From CAYNFR01 sp964616755 (lineage in GTDB: Bacteria; Bacteroidota; Bacteroidia; Chitinophagales; Saprospiraceae): 64,000 nt of DNA. Within the stretch, counting starts at the first letter, position 1. Every line of letters begins with the position of its first letter. Where the stretch lies: the NCBI GenBank assembly GCA_964616755.1, contig CAZTSI010000005.1, forward strand, positions 53,166-117,165, given 5' to 3'. Below, one piece after another: positions 37,696-45,531 of the stretch. A model generated the notes under the pieces. That model ran no database searches, had not been told where the DNA came from, and saw nothing but the letters and a program-made list of their open reading frames with translations. Made by a program: the position numbers and the translations under genes.

Positions 37696-38151
37696 TTATT
37701 CTATTTCAGAAGCCTGTTCTAGTATATAATGCAGGCCATTTCGATTATCCGGTTGAAGACGAAGGGTGCCTTTGAAGCTCAGTTGAAGCTCATTTTGTTT
37801 ATGTGGCGGAATAGATTTAGGTTTTAGTTTGATTTCCATTACTGTCTCAGGCCCTGCTTGACCACAAAAAAAACAGGAGGCATAATTGGTTCTGCTCAAG
37901 GCATAATTAAATCCCATAGCATCTAATGGAATAATGTAGCCCTTGATTATAACCACTTTGGTGTCATACTTTTTTAGTGTTGCGCCGTATTCTGCTTCTA
38001 CAATGGTTGTGCCTAAAAGTGAGTCATAGACCGTATTCCATTTTACATCGGCTAAGGTCGTCCAACTCAAGTGTTCTTGAGCACGCATTGTCAAAGGGCT
38101 AAACCAAATGAAGAGCGCAGAAAAGCAAATCAGAACAAATCGTAATATCAT
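37696..38151 (-). CDS. Secreted protein with CFFCGQAGPE motif, unknown function
   Basis: A 151-residue protein from the ATG at 38149-38151; the frame is open 10 codons further to a TTG, but the ATG gives a normal signal peptide (hydrophobic residues 1-19, cleavage near MRAQ). The mature part contains IKGYIIPLDAMGF and SCFFCGQAGPETVMEI. These are reminiscent of DUF3299-like periplasmic proteins, in which a similar loop with two cysteines is conserved and has been suggested to bind metal. It is divergent from holA. The role is unknown. Confidence 0.75.
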   Translation of the reverse strand: MILRFVLICFSALFIWFSPLTMRAQEHLSWTTLADVKWNTVYDSLLGTTIVEAEYGATLKKYDTKVVIIKGYIIPLDAMGFNYALSRTNYASCFFCGQAGPETVMEIKLKPKSIPPHKQNELQLSFKGTLRLQPDNRNGLHYILEQASEIE

Positions 38152-38227
38152 GTAAAATCTTATAATGTCATATAAGCGCAAGAAAGGTTGAAAAAGTTCT
38201 CAGAATAATGTCATTTTACACATCTTG

Positions 38228-38323
38228 ATGCCATCGATCTATGGTGCACTCATCATTCTAGCAGCATGCATTTTAATAGTTTATACCTCGCTAGTAGATA
38301 ATACTAATAAGGCATCGTTCTAA
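38228..38323 (+). CDS. Possible small single-pass membrane protein
   Basis: A 31-codon frame in the gap between two divergent genes. It begins MPSIYGALIILAAC and consists of one strongly hydrophobic segment (about residues 5-20, with a lipobox-like LAAC) followed by a polar tail. No homologue or ribosome site is recognisable. T-rich spacers give hydrophobic frames by chance, so support is weak. Confidence 0.2.
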   Translation: MPSIYGALIILAACILIVYTSLVDNTNKASF

Positions 38324-38336
38324 TGGGGGGGTGGTG

Positions 38337-38344
38337 TATCTTCG
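38337..38344 (+). promoter_or_regulatory. Candidate -7 promoter element of holA
   Basis: TATCTTCG differs at one position from TAnnTTTG and sits 17 nt before the preferred holA ATG at 38362. If it is used, the longer holA start at 38323 would lie upstream of the transcript. Confidence 0.3.
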
Positions 38345-38361
38345 CGCAGTCATTGTTTGCT

Positions 38362-39387
38362 ATGGAATATAAACACCATGAAGACTTCCTGAAGAAAATT
38401 CGTTCTGGCGACATAGCGCCAATTGTTATTCTACATGGCGACGAATCTTACTTTGTAGATCTTCTGACGGATGCACTTATCGATTTAATTCCCGAGCAAG
38501 AGCGATCCTTTAATCAAGATATTCTCTATGCTAAAGACATTGAGCCCAGAACCGTGATGGATTATGCGCGGCAATTTCCGATGATGGCCGAACGTCGTAT
38601 GGTGTTGGTCAAAGAAGCCAACGATATTAATGCATGGGATGCTTTAATGCCTATTCTCCTCAATCCTGTACATCACGCTATTGTTGTTTTATCTTTTAAA
38701 AAGAAAATCGATGGCCGATTGAAATGGTTTAAAGATTGTAAATCTTCAGATTCTATTGATATTTTTATAAGCGAACCTATCAAAGAAAGTGATTTAGGGT
38801 CATGGATCAACAACTACTTAAAGAAAAGAAAATTCAGTATTGACCCCCCAGCGAATGCATTACTTTGTCAATATTTAGGATCAGATCTACATAATTTGGT
38901 CAATGAGTTGGACAAGATTATATTGCAAATTGCCCCCAATTCGCTTATTACTACAGACCTGATTGACACCTATGTCGGTATCTCTAAGGAGTACAATACT
39001 TTTGAACTTTGCAAGGCACTGGCCTACAAAGAAGAGGCTAAAGCGCATATGATCTCATACTATATGGCTCAAAACCTGAAAAGCACCCCATTGCAAATGA
39101 TACTACCAGGTCTTATGGTATATTTTCAAAAAGTTCTTTTGGCAAGTAGGTATGGTAGGTTAAGCGATCCTGAGCTTGGTAAAATCATAGGTGCCTATGG
39201 TTCGTATGTCATTGAATACAGGCTAGCCGCCAAACATTATGATCATGCGCATATACGTCGGATCATCGATTGGATTGCCCAAGCTGACGCCCATTTAAAA
39301 GGTGTTGGCTCAACAATGGATGATGATCAAATTCTGACAGAGCTCGTGTCAAAAATTTTTATTCCCACCAAGGTGTTCGCAGAATAA
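38362..39387 (+). CDS. holA: DNA polymerase III subunit delta
   Basis: A 341-residue clamp-loader delta subunit, which opens the beta sliding clamp. Family features are the N-terminal PIVILHGDESYFVDLLTD, the RRMVLVKEAND stretch and the helical C-terminal collar domain (YLGSDLHNLVNELDKI; LAYKEEAKAHMISYYMAQNL). The ATG at 38362 is preferred over the in-frame ATG at 38323 because the extra 13 residues (including a run of G codons) are unlike the family and overlap a promoter-like box. It is convergent with the GH32 gene, 15 nt away. Confidence 0.93.
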   Translation: MEYKHHEDFLKKIRSGDIAPIVILHGDESYFVDLLTDALIDLIPEQERSFNQDILYAKDIEPRTVMDYARQFPMMAERRMVLVKEANDINAWDALMPILLNPVHHAIVVLSFKKKIDGRLKWFKDCKSSDSIDIFISEPIKESDLGSWINNYLKKRKFSIDPPANALLCQYLGSDLHNLVNELDKIILQIAPNSLITTDLIDTYVGISKEYNTFELCKALAYKEEAKAHMISYYMAQNLKSTPLQMILPGLMVYFQKVLLASRYGRLSDPELGKIIGAYGSYVIEYRLAAKHYDHAHIRRIIDWIAQADAHLKGVGSTMDDDQILTELVSKIFIPTKVFAE

Positions 39388-39402
39388 GAGTGAGCATTAA
39401 AT

Positions 39403-40935
39403 CTACTTTTTCCAAATAGAGCGCAGTGCTTCTACGCTTCCATCCAACCATAAGGCATCACTGGCCGATACATCAATATCAAGAAATTGAAAGGGTTTTG
39501 TTGGAAAGGCAATTTCTGTCATAACGACTTGACCATTATTTAAAAATACTTCAATAGAGGAATGGTCTACATAGATTGTAAAAGCAAGACTATCCGTCAA
39601 TTCTTGTACTGGCGCTGAATGAACACCTGAGAAATCTTCTTGAAAATCAACTTTGCCACTTTTTCTACGGTCAACGAATAGTTGTTGTACGTCGTGGTTA
39701 TATCCTATTTCTATCGACTCGTTAAGCTCATTCTCGAGCTTAATGACTACCTTTCCTTTTGAAGGTGCATTAAACAAGAGTTTAATACGCGATAGATCAG
39801 GAATGTTAATGCGCTTAGTTAATGTATTGATAGGGTGCTTCGATATAATCAATTCTTCAACTTCCTTGACAGGCATCGAGCGCAATGAAATGCGATCATT
39901 TTTTTGAGCGAGGGTTAATTCTCTAGGCAAGGTCATGGCGCTTCGCCATTGCGTAGTAGGGACAACTTGAGCATACTGCCAATTGCTCATCCAGCCTATA
40001 CCAATAACTCGGTCTTGCTCTTTAGGCACATTCGACCAGCTCACGAAAGCATAATTATCCTTGCCAAAATCCAGCCATTGTAATCCATTGGGATCACCAA
40101 TAAATGTTTTTCCATCAAAATCTCCTACGAAATAACCAGTGGCTGTGCCGCCATTTGGCGCCTCGCGCTGTATAGAGCTTATCAACACCCATTTAGATTG
40201 TTCACTACCTTGTATCTTCATTTTAATTAGATCAGGACATTCCCAAAGGCGCGTATCACCTGGAATCCCAAACTCACCACTTAACTGCCAGCTTATTAAG
40301 TCCTCAGATGTGTAGAACATCGTTTTGTCATAGGCCGCTAAGACCATTACCCATTGACCACGCTCGTCATCTCTGATGACTTTTGGATCTCTAAAATCTT
40401 TGATACCCGGATTTGTCACCACAGGATTGCCCTCATATTTAACAAAGGATCTTCCATTATCTAATGAATAGGCCAAAGATTGATATTGATATTCTGATGA
40501 ACCGCCGTGCTCACCTTGCATATTGTGATGTGTAAAAATGGCTACCATAGGATGTATATCTGTTGAGCCAAAGGGTGAGCTGTTCGCGTAATCAATGACT
40601 GCGCTCCCTGAAAAAATATAGCCAAGACTATCGGGGTAAAGGGCTATCGGTAAATGTGTCCAATCCAACAGGTTAGTACTCACAGCGTGTCCCCAATGCA
40701 TAGGCCCCCAAATATTAGCATCAGGATAATGCTGGTAGAAAAGATGATATTCACCATTGTAGTACACCATTCCGTTAGGGTCGTTCATCCAATTGGCCTC
40801 TGGACTGAAATGAAATTGAGGTCGGAAGGCTTCCTTATATGAATTGTCTTCTAGCTTAGACGGTTGTCTTTGTGTGCAACCAGAGATGATCGATAAGATA
40901 ATAGTGATAATTAGAGCTTGTTCTGAAAACTTCAT
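39403..40935 (-). CDS. Glycoside hydrolase family 32 lipoprotein (levanase/fructan hydrolase)
   Basis: A 510-residue protein with a lipobox (IISGC, Cys20), so probably surface or periplasmic lipid-anchored. The five-blade propeller has the nucleophile in WMNDPNG (Asp52), the transition-state stabiliser in FRDPKV (about residue 182) and the acid/base Glu in ECPDL (about 232). A C-terminal beta-sandwich ends with the DHSSIEVFLNNG segment typical of GH32. It hydrolyses beta-fructosides such as sucrose, inulin or levan; the exact substrate is not visible. No SusC/SusD pair accompanies it. It follows a DUF6265 gene by 12 nt. Confidence 0.94.
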   Translation of the reverse strand: MKFSEQALIITIILSIISGCTQRQPSKLEDNSYKEAFRPQFHFSPEANWMNDPNGMVYYNGEYHLFYQHYPDANIWGPMHWGHAVSTNLLDWTHLPIALYPDSLGYIFSGSAVIDYANSSPFGSTDIHPMVAIFTHHNMQGEHGGSSEYQYQSLAYSLDNGRSFVKYEGNPVVTNPGIKDFRDPKVIRDDERGQWVMVLAAYDKTMFYTSEDLISWQLSGEFGIPGDTRLWECPDLIKMKIQGSEQSKWVLISSIQREAPNGGTATGYFVGDFDGKTFIGDPNGLQWLDFGKDNYAFVSWSNVPKEQDRVIGIGWMSNWQYAQVVPTTQWRSAMTLPRELTLAQKNDRISLRSMPVKEVEELIISKHPINTLTKRINIPDLSRIKLLFNAPSKGKVVIKLENELNESIEIGYNHDVQQLFVDRRKSGKVDFQEDFSGVHSAPVQELTDSLAFTIYVDHSSIEVFLNNGQVVMTEIAFPTKPFQFLDIDVSASDALWLDGSVEALRSIWKK

Positions 40936-40947
40936 TTTAGGAGCATT

Positions 40948-41511
40948 TTAATAGGAAGAGAAGTGAAATTTCTGTTCTAAAGCATTGCCATCCTGGCCTT
41001 CAAAAGCAATGTAATAGATTAGCTTTTCGCCTTGGCGCATGATCGTTAAGCCATCAAAGTAAAACATGTCACCGCGCTGTTCTAAAAATCGAAATGAGAC
41101 GTATTCCTTTTTTTCTTCCCATGCTTCAAAGTCTTTTGAAAAGTGCTTGACTTTGTAGGCTAATTGCCCGGCATTTTGTTCGATCCAACATATTTCGTAA
41201 AATTCTGTATCCTCTCCAGACATAAGCCTAAAGGTACCTACCATAACACCGTTGTTTGGACGAGACCACGTTTCTTCTACTTTTCCGCCAAGGCCAGTGC
41301 CTTCCCAATGACCTTTCATCCAAGCGAAATCTGAAATACTTTTGTCTGTAGTATATACTTTTGTACTATCGGCACGCATCACATGCTCCGTTTGCCATGT
41401 TTGAGCTGATAAGAAACCTAACAAAAATGGACTAAGGATAAATGGAATAATGAAAATTCTACTGTGCTGAAGGTATGTAACGTATCGTAAGGAAGACTGA
41501 GTCAAATTCAT
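40948..41511 (-). CDS. DUF6265-family secreted protein
   Basis: A 187-residue protein with an N-terminal hydrophobic signal segment (about residues 18-34) and a lipocalin-like beta domain. The motifs FAWMKGHWEGTG and EETWSRPNNGVMVGTFRL are characteristic of DUF6265 proteins. The family has no established function. It lies between the flavin-reductase-like and GH32 genes on one strand with short gaps, probably on the hmg transcript by position only. Confidence 0.82.
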   Translation of the reverse strand: MNLTQSSLRYVTYLQHSRIFIIPFILSPFLLGFLSAQTWQTEHVMRADSTKVYTTDKSISDFAWMKGHWEGTGLGGKVEETWSRPNNGVMVGTFRLMSGEDTEFYEICWIEQNAGQLAYKVKHFSKDFEAWEEKKEYVSFRFLEQRGDMFYFDGLTIMRQGEKLIYYIAFEGQDGNALEQKFHFSSY

Positions 41512-41535
41512 AACGTGAAAGATTTACATCAAAGA

Positions 41536-42417
41536 TCATGAATCCAAGCTCAAAAAGGTCAATAGTCGTGCTTTTTCTAAGTCGTTTTGTTCGATGGCAT
41601 GCTTAATTAGTTGATGCAGCAGGGCATAATCCAAAGAAGGGTGCATTTTTTTAATCTCTTCATAAAAAGAATTTACATGTTGAGTATCAGTATGTTCGGG
41701 CATATTGCCGAGTATACCTAAGTCATTGCCAGTCAAAAGAGTAGAATGACGAATGTGCTGTGGTAGCCTGTCGACACCTATGCCAAGGCTAGTTAAGGGT
41801 TTTGGTATTTGAAACAAGGCTTCATCTGAGCATCGAATGTACCAAGATTCTCCCATGCGGCCAATAAGATCAAGTTTCTGAGTATCCAACTTTCCGTGGG
41901 TAACACAATTCGTTTGTACGTGTATTCTGATCACTTTAGCTATGATAAGATTGCCAGCGCCGCCCTCTGTGCCCAACGGGATAATTTTCTCTACAATGCA
42001 TTCGAAGGAAACGGGCGCCTCTGCTACGCGAGGCGGCTTGACAGTGTCGCTAGGGATAGCATTTAAACCAGATTTCGTGAATTCATTTATGCCCTTTGCA
42101 TAGGCGGTGCTAGACAGGGACATCTGCTGTGCCATGGCAAAATTTACAATATTGATCGTCACTTCTGGTACTTCGTAGACATTGTCTAAGGTGTGTTTGG
42201 TATTGTTATCTCGGCCGCCTCTTGATGGAGAAAGGATCACCACTGGAGGATTAGAGCTAAAGACATTAAAAAAACTAAACGGACTCAAATTTACTCTTCC
42301 TTCTGCGTCGATGGTCGAGGCCAGTGCAATAGGCCTCGGTGCTACAGCTGTCAAGAGAAGATTATGCAAATCGACTTGTGAGATCGAGGCAGGGTCGATC
42401 GTTTTGTATTCGTTCAT
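41536..42417 (-). CDS. Flavin reductase-like FMN-binding split-barrel protein
   Basis: A 293-residue protein from the ATG at 42415-42417, 4 nt after the fahA stop; the frame is open upstream but that part overlaps fahA and lacks family character. The flavin reductase-like domain is clear: TAVAPRPIALASTID, then NLSPFSFFNVFSSNPPVV and the DNTKHTLDNV stretch. Such proteins bind FMN; this subgroup frequently accompanies fahA and hmgA in Bacteroidota, but its reaction in tyrosine catabolism is not established. The C-terminal ~90 residues form a helical extension. Confidence 0.88.
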   Translation of the reverse strand: MNEYKTIDPASISQVDLHNLLLTAVAPRPIALASTIDAEGRVNLSPFSFFNVFSSNPPVVILSPSRGGRDNNTKHTLDNVYEVPEVTINIVNFAMAQQMSLSSTAYAKGINEFTKSGLNAIPSDTVKPPRVAEAPVSFECIVEKIIPLGTEGGAGNLIIAKVIRIHVQTNCVTHGKLDTQKLDLIGRMGESWYIRCSDEALFQIPKPLTSLGIGVDRLPQHIRHSTLLTGNDLGILGNMPEHTDTQHVNSFYEEIKKMHPSLDYALLHQLIKHAIEQNDLEKARLLTFLSLDS

Positions 42418-42421
42418 ACTT

Positions 42422-43657
42422 TTACTTAGCGGGTAAAATTGTTCCTGAGGCTTGCCCAAATCCCACTCGAATTTCGCCCTTCTGGCCAAAGCCATAAAGC
42501 TTTACAGTATCGTGATCGTCAATAAATTTTCTTGATTGACCATTGTTTAATATCACCTCTTTTTTTCCACCCCAAGACAATTCTAACATCGAGCCAAAGC
42601 TGTTTTCATCAGAGCCGCTTATCGTTCCAGATGCCATCATATCGCCAATATTTACTTGGCAGCCATTAATGGTATGATGCGCTAATTGTTGCATCATTGT
42701 CCAATACATGTACTTAAAATTCGAACGAGAAATGATCGTTTCTTCGCCAGAGCGAGGGCTTAATCCGACGGCGAGATGAATGTCATAATGGCTACTCTCA
42801 GTATACTGAAGATAGGGAAGCACTTCAGGTTCTTGTGGAGCAGGTTTTACCTTAAATGGTTCTAAAGCCTCCAAGGTTACCACCCAAGGCGAAATGGTCG
42901 AAGCAAAACTCTTGCTCAAAAACGGCCCCAAAGGCACATACTCCCATTTTTGAATATCTCGCGCAGACCAATCATTAAACAAGACCATACCAAAAATATG
43001 CTCCTCAGCTTCTTTAATTGAAATGGCTTCTCCTAAGATATTTTCTTTGCCAATGATAAAAGCCATCTCTAGTTCAAAATCTAATCGTTGAGATGCGCCG
43101 AAAATGGGTTGATGCTCTTCGCCCTTGACGACCTGCCCCTTGGGTCGATGTATCTGTGTGCCATCCACTACTATCGTCGAAGCTCGACCATGATAAGCTA
43201 CAGGGAGATGTCTCCAGTTTGGCAAAATCGCTCTCTCCGGATCTCTAAACATTACACCTACGTTATACGCATGGTGAAAGCTCGAATAAAAGTCCGTATA
43301 ATCTCTGACGTACACGGGTAAATAAATGTTGCATTTCGCGATTGGGATTATGGACTTCATATCGCGCAAGCTCGAGCATGCATCCGTCAGCTCTTTTTGC
43401 AACATCAGGCGGACTTGTGTAGTGATAGGCTTACCTAAGGCAATGAAATCATTTAAAAAGCTTGACGTCCAAAGACCACGTGGTATTTTCAGTGGATCAA
43501 AGATTCCTTTTTCTGCCACTAAAGATAAATCAATAACGAAATCCCCAAGACGACTAACCACTCGCTGCGATTTTTTTCCATATGATGCTATGCCAAATGG
43601 GATATTATAAATGCTAAAGTCGCTGTCAGTAGATACGGGCAACCATGTTTTTTTCAT
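42422..43657 (-). CDS. fahA: Fumarylacetoacetase
   Basis: A 411-residue enzyme that cleaves fumarylacetoacetate to fumarate and acetoacetate, the last step of tyrosine/homogentisate breakdown. The N-terminal small domain (IYNIPFGIASYG) and the C-terminal catalytic domain are both present. Visible features are RDYTDFYSSFHHAYNVG with the active-site residues, the metal-binding ELEMAFIIG and FNDWSARDIQ, and GTISGSDENSFGSMLELSW. It lies 49 nt downstream of hmgA. A separate maleylacetoacetate isomerase is not seen in the window. Confidence 0.97.
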   Translation of the reverse strand: MKKTWLPVSTDSDFSIYNIPFGIASYGKKSQRVVSRLGDFVIDLSLVAEKGIFDPLKIPRGLWTSSFLNDFIALGKPITTQVRLMLQKELTDACSSLRDMKSIIPIAKCNIYLPVYVRDYTDFYSSFHHAYNVGVMFRDPERAILPNWRHLPVAYHGRASTIVVDGTQIHRPKGQVVKGEEHQPIFGASQRLDFELEMAFIIGKENILGEAISIKEAEEHIFGMVLFNDWSARDIQKWEYVPLGPFLSKSFASTISPWVVTLEALEPFKVKPAPQEPEVLPYLQYTESSHYDIHLAVGLSPRSGEETIISRSNFKYMYWTMMQQLAHHTINGCQVNIGDMMASGTISGSDENSFGSMLELSWGGKKEVILNNGQSRKFIDDHDTVKLYGFGQKGEIRVGFGQASGTILPAK

Positions 43658-43706
43658 ACGTAAAATTCGAGTTTAATCAAGAGGGAAGTATTTAATGATC
43701 TGATAA

Positions 43707-44861
43707 CTAAAGCCATGATTGATAGTAGGTACCATCATCTATTTTTAGGGCATCTTCCGTTAATTGAAGAGGTTTGAACGTGTCTATCATGACAGCGAAT
43801 TCCTCCGTTCCTTTTTTGCCAATGCTTCCTTCATATGTGCCTGGGTGAGGGCCATGGGGTATGCCTGATGGATGCAAGGTAATGTAACCTTGGTCTATGC
43901 CTGTTCGACTCATAAAATCACCTTCTACATAATAAAGCACTTCATCAGAATCGATATTACTATGATTGTATGGGGCAGGAATAGCGAGCGGGTGGTAATC
44001 ATAAAGTCTAGGACAGAATGAACACACCACAAATCCTTTGGTCTCAAAAGTCTGATGCACGGGCGGTGGTTGATGGACGCGGCCTGTTATCGGTTCAAAG
44101 TTCTTGATATTAAATATGTATGGATAATTATAACCATCCCAACCGACCACATCAAATGGATGACTGGCGTAGATCAGTTCATGGATATAGCCTTGCTTCT
44201 TAACTTTTATCAAAAACTCACCCACTTCGTCATAGCATTCTAGGTCGATTGGTAATCGAAGATCACGCTCGCAGTAAGGACTATGTTCTAATAATTGACC
44301 AAACCAATTTCTATAGCGTTTAGGAGTATATATGGGATGAAATGATTCAGCATACAAAAGTCTATTATCGGTTGTATCGAAATGAATCTGGTAAATCATT
44401 CCGCGGGGTATAATCAAATAGTCCCCGTATTCAAATCGTATTTGTCCTAGGAGTGTTTTTAAGACTCCCGTACCACGATGAACAAAAAGCATTTCATCGG
44501 CATCAGTATTTTTGTAGAAATATTCCGTCAGAGAGCTTTGCGGGGCAGCTACTCCGATGTGTACATCATTGTTTAGCAATAAGGTTTTTCTGCTATCTAG
44601 AAAGTCCTTTTCTGCGGGAATATCGAATCCAATGAGTTTGCGCGAAGTCATATTGGACTGCGTTACTACCTTGGGAGCCACTGAAATCGGTGCCCGTACG
44701 GCCTTTACTTGAGTGGGACGATTCACATGGTAAAGTAACGAGGACATTCCTTCAAATCCTATGGTACCAAATAGCTGCTCATAATAGAGCTCACCATTCG
44801 GCTTGCGAAATTGGGTGTGTCTTTTGCTCGGAATATTGCCGAGCGTATGATATAATGGCAT
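43707..44861 (-). CDS. hmgA: Homogentisate 1,2-dioxygenase
   Basis: A 384-residue cupin dioxygenase that opens the ring of homogentisate to maleylacetoacetate using Fe(II). The C-terminal motifs carry the iron ligands: YNHSNIDSDEV (His and Glu) and HPSGIPHGPHPG (His). The N-terminal GNIPSKRHTQFRKPNG is also typical. It is the first gene of the run hmgA-fahA-flavin reductase-DUF6265-GH32 and is transcribed away from a TetR regulator, with a palindromic site and promoter-like boxes in the 88-nt gap. Confidence 0.96.
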   Translation of the reverse strand: MPLYHTLGNIPSKRHTQFRKPNGELYYEQLFGTIGFEGMSSLLYHVNRPTQVKAVRAPISVAPKVVTQSNMTSRKLIGFDIPAEKDFLDSRKTLLLNNDVHIGVAAPQSSLTEYFYKNTDADEMLFVHRGTGVLKTLLGQIRFEYGDYLIIPRGMIYQIHFDTTDNRLLYAESFHPIYTPKRYRNWFGQLLEHSPYCERDLRLPIDLECYDEVGEFLIKVKKQGYIHELIYASHPFDVVGWDGYNYPYIFNIKNFEPITGRVHQPPPVHQTFETKGFVVCSFCPRLYDYHPLAIPAPYNHSNIDSDEVLYYVEGDFMSRTGIDQGYITLHPSGIPHGPHPGTYEGSIGKKGTEEFAVMIDTFKPLQLTEDALKIDDGTYYQSWL

Positions 44862-44874
44862 AAGATATTTTTAC

Positions 44875-44890
44875 ATCAACAAATGTTGAT
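44875..44890. promoter_or_regulatory. Candidate repressor operator (16-bp palindrome) between hmgA and tetR
   Basis: atcaacaaatgttgat has two 7-bp arms (atcaaca/tgttgat) around a 2-nt centre. It lies just downstream of the proposed hmgA -7 box, where a bound repressor would block transcription. TetR-family operators are commonly such palindromes next to the regulator gene. Confidence 0.45.
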
Positions 44891-44891
44891 A

Positions 44892-44923
44892 CAATAATAA
44901 ACATTTGCTTATTTAATCGCAAA
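44892..44923 (-). promoter_or_regulatory. Candidate hmgA promoter
   Basis: On the minus strand, TTTG (44920-44923) is followed after 20 nt by TATTATTG (44892-44899), one mismatch from the Bacteroidota consensus TAnnTTTG. It lies about 30 nt upstream of the hmgA ATG and abuts the palindrome at 44875-44890. Confidence 0.4.
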
Positions 44924-44949
44924 TTTGTCATGCATTACTTATTAGGACT

Positions 44950-45531
44950 ATGAATAAAAAGGAGCGCTTTACTCGTGAAACCTTGGCTTTGATCAGTCGA
45001 AATGGCTTTGAGGGAACTACCATGCGAGACATTGCCACTAACTTGGGCTGCGACGTTGCTAATGTATACAACTATATTACTAGTAAATCGGCCTTGTTAG
45101 AGGAACATCTGTTTAGCATTTCTGCTGAGTTTCATCAAGGTATCGGTCAAATCATTGACTCGCAAATACCCTTGATGGACAAACTTCATCACATTATTGC
45201 GTTATATGTGCGTCTTTCTTTTAATAAGCCTTATCAAGTGTCTCTTTTGGTGAATGATTGGCGCTCGCTTTCGGAGGATAAAAAGACGGAATTTTTGCTA
45301 GAAAAGGCTTCTTTTGAAGAGAAAGTGCGGTCGATAATATCACAAGGAGTGGTGCAAGGGCTGTTTAGGATAAAGGATGTCGAAGTCCTCTTATCCGTAT
45401 TTTTAAGTAATCTCCGTTGGCTGTTTGAGCATAATATTCATCAAGATAAACGAGCAAATCCTGTCGAGCTAGAGCACAGTTTAAAATTGTTGATTCTGCA
45501 TGGCATGTTGGCCACTCATCCAGAAAACTAA
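44950..45531 (+). CDS. TetR/AcrR-family transcriptional regulator
   Basis: A 193-residue protein with an N-terminal TetR helix-turn-helix (GFEGTTMRDIATNLGCDVAN, then VYNYITSKSALLEEHLF) and a helical ligand-binding C-terminal domain. It is divergent from hmgA, with a 16-bp palindrome in the shared intergenic region. Control of the homogentisate operon and of itself is therefore the simplest inference. The effector is unknown. Its stop overlaps the stop of the convergent neighbour. Confidence 0.92.
   Translation: MNKKERFTRETLALISRNGFEGTTMRDIATNLGCDVANVYNYITSKSALLEEHLFSISAEFHQGIGQIIDSQIPLMDKLHHIIALYVRLSFNKPYQVSLLVNDWRSLSEDKKTEFLLEKASFEEKVRSIISQGVVQGLFRIKDVEVLLSVFLSNLRWLFEHNIHQDKRANPVELEHSLKLLILHGMLATHPEN

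Noticed and set aside
38323..38361. Extended N-terminus of holA from an ATG at 38323
   Set aside because: The 13 extra residues come from a G7 run and a promoter-like box and are unlike the family; the ATG at 38362 gives the usual N-terminus.
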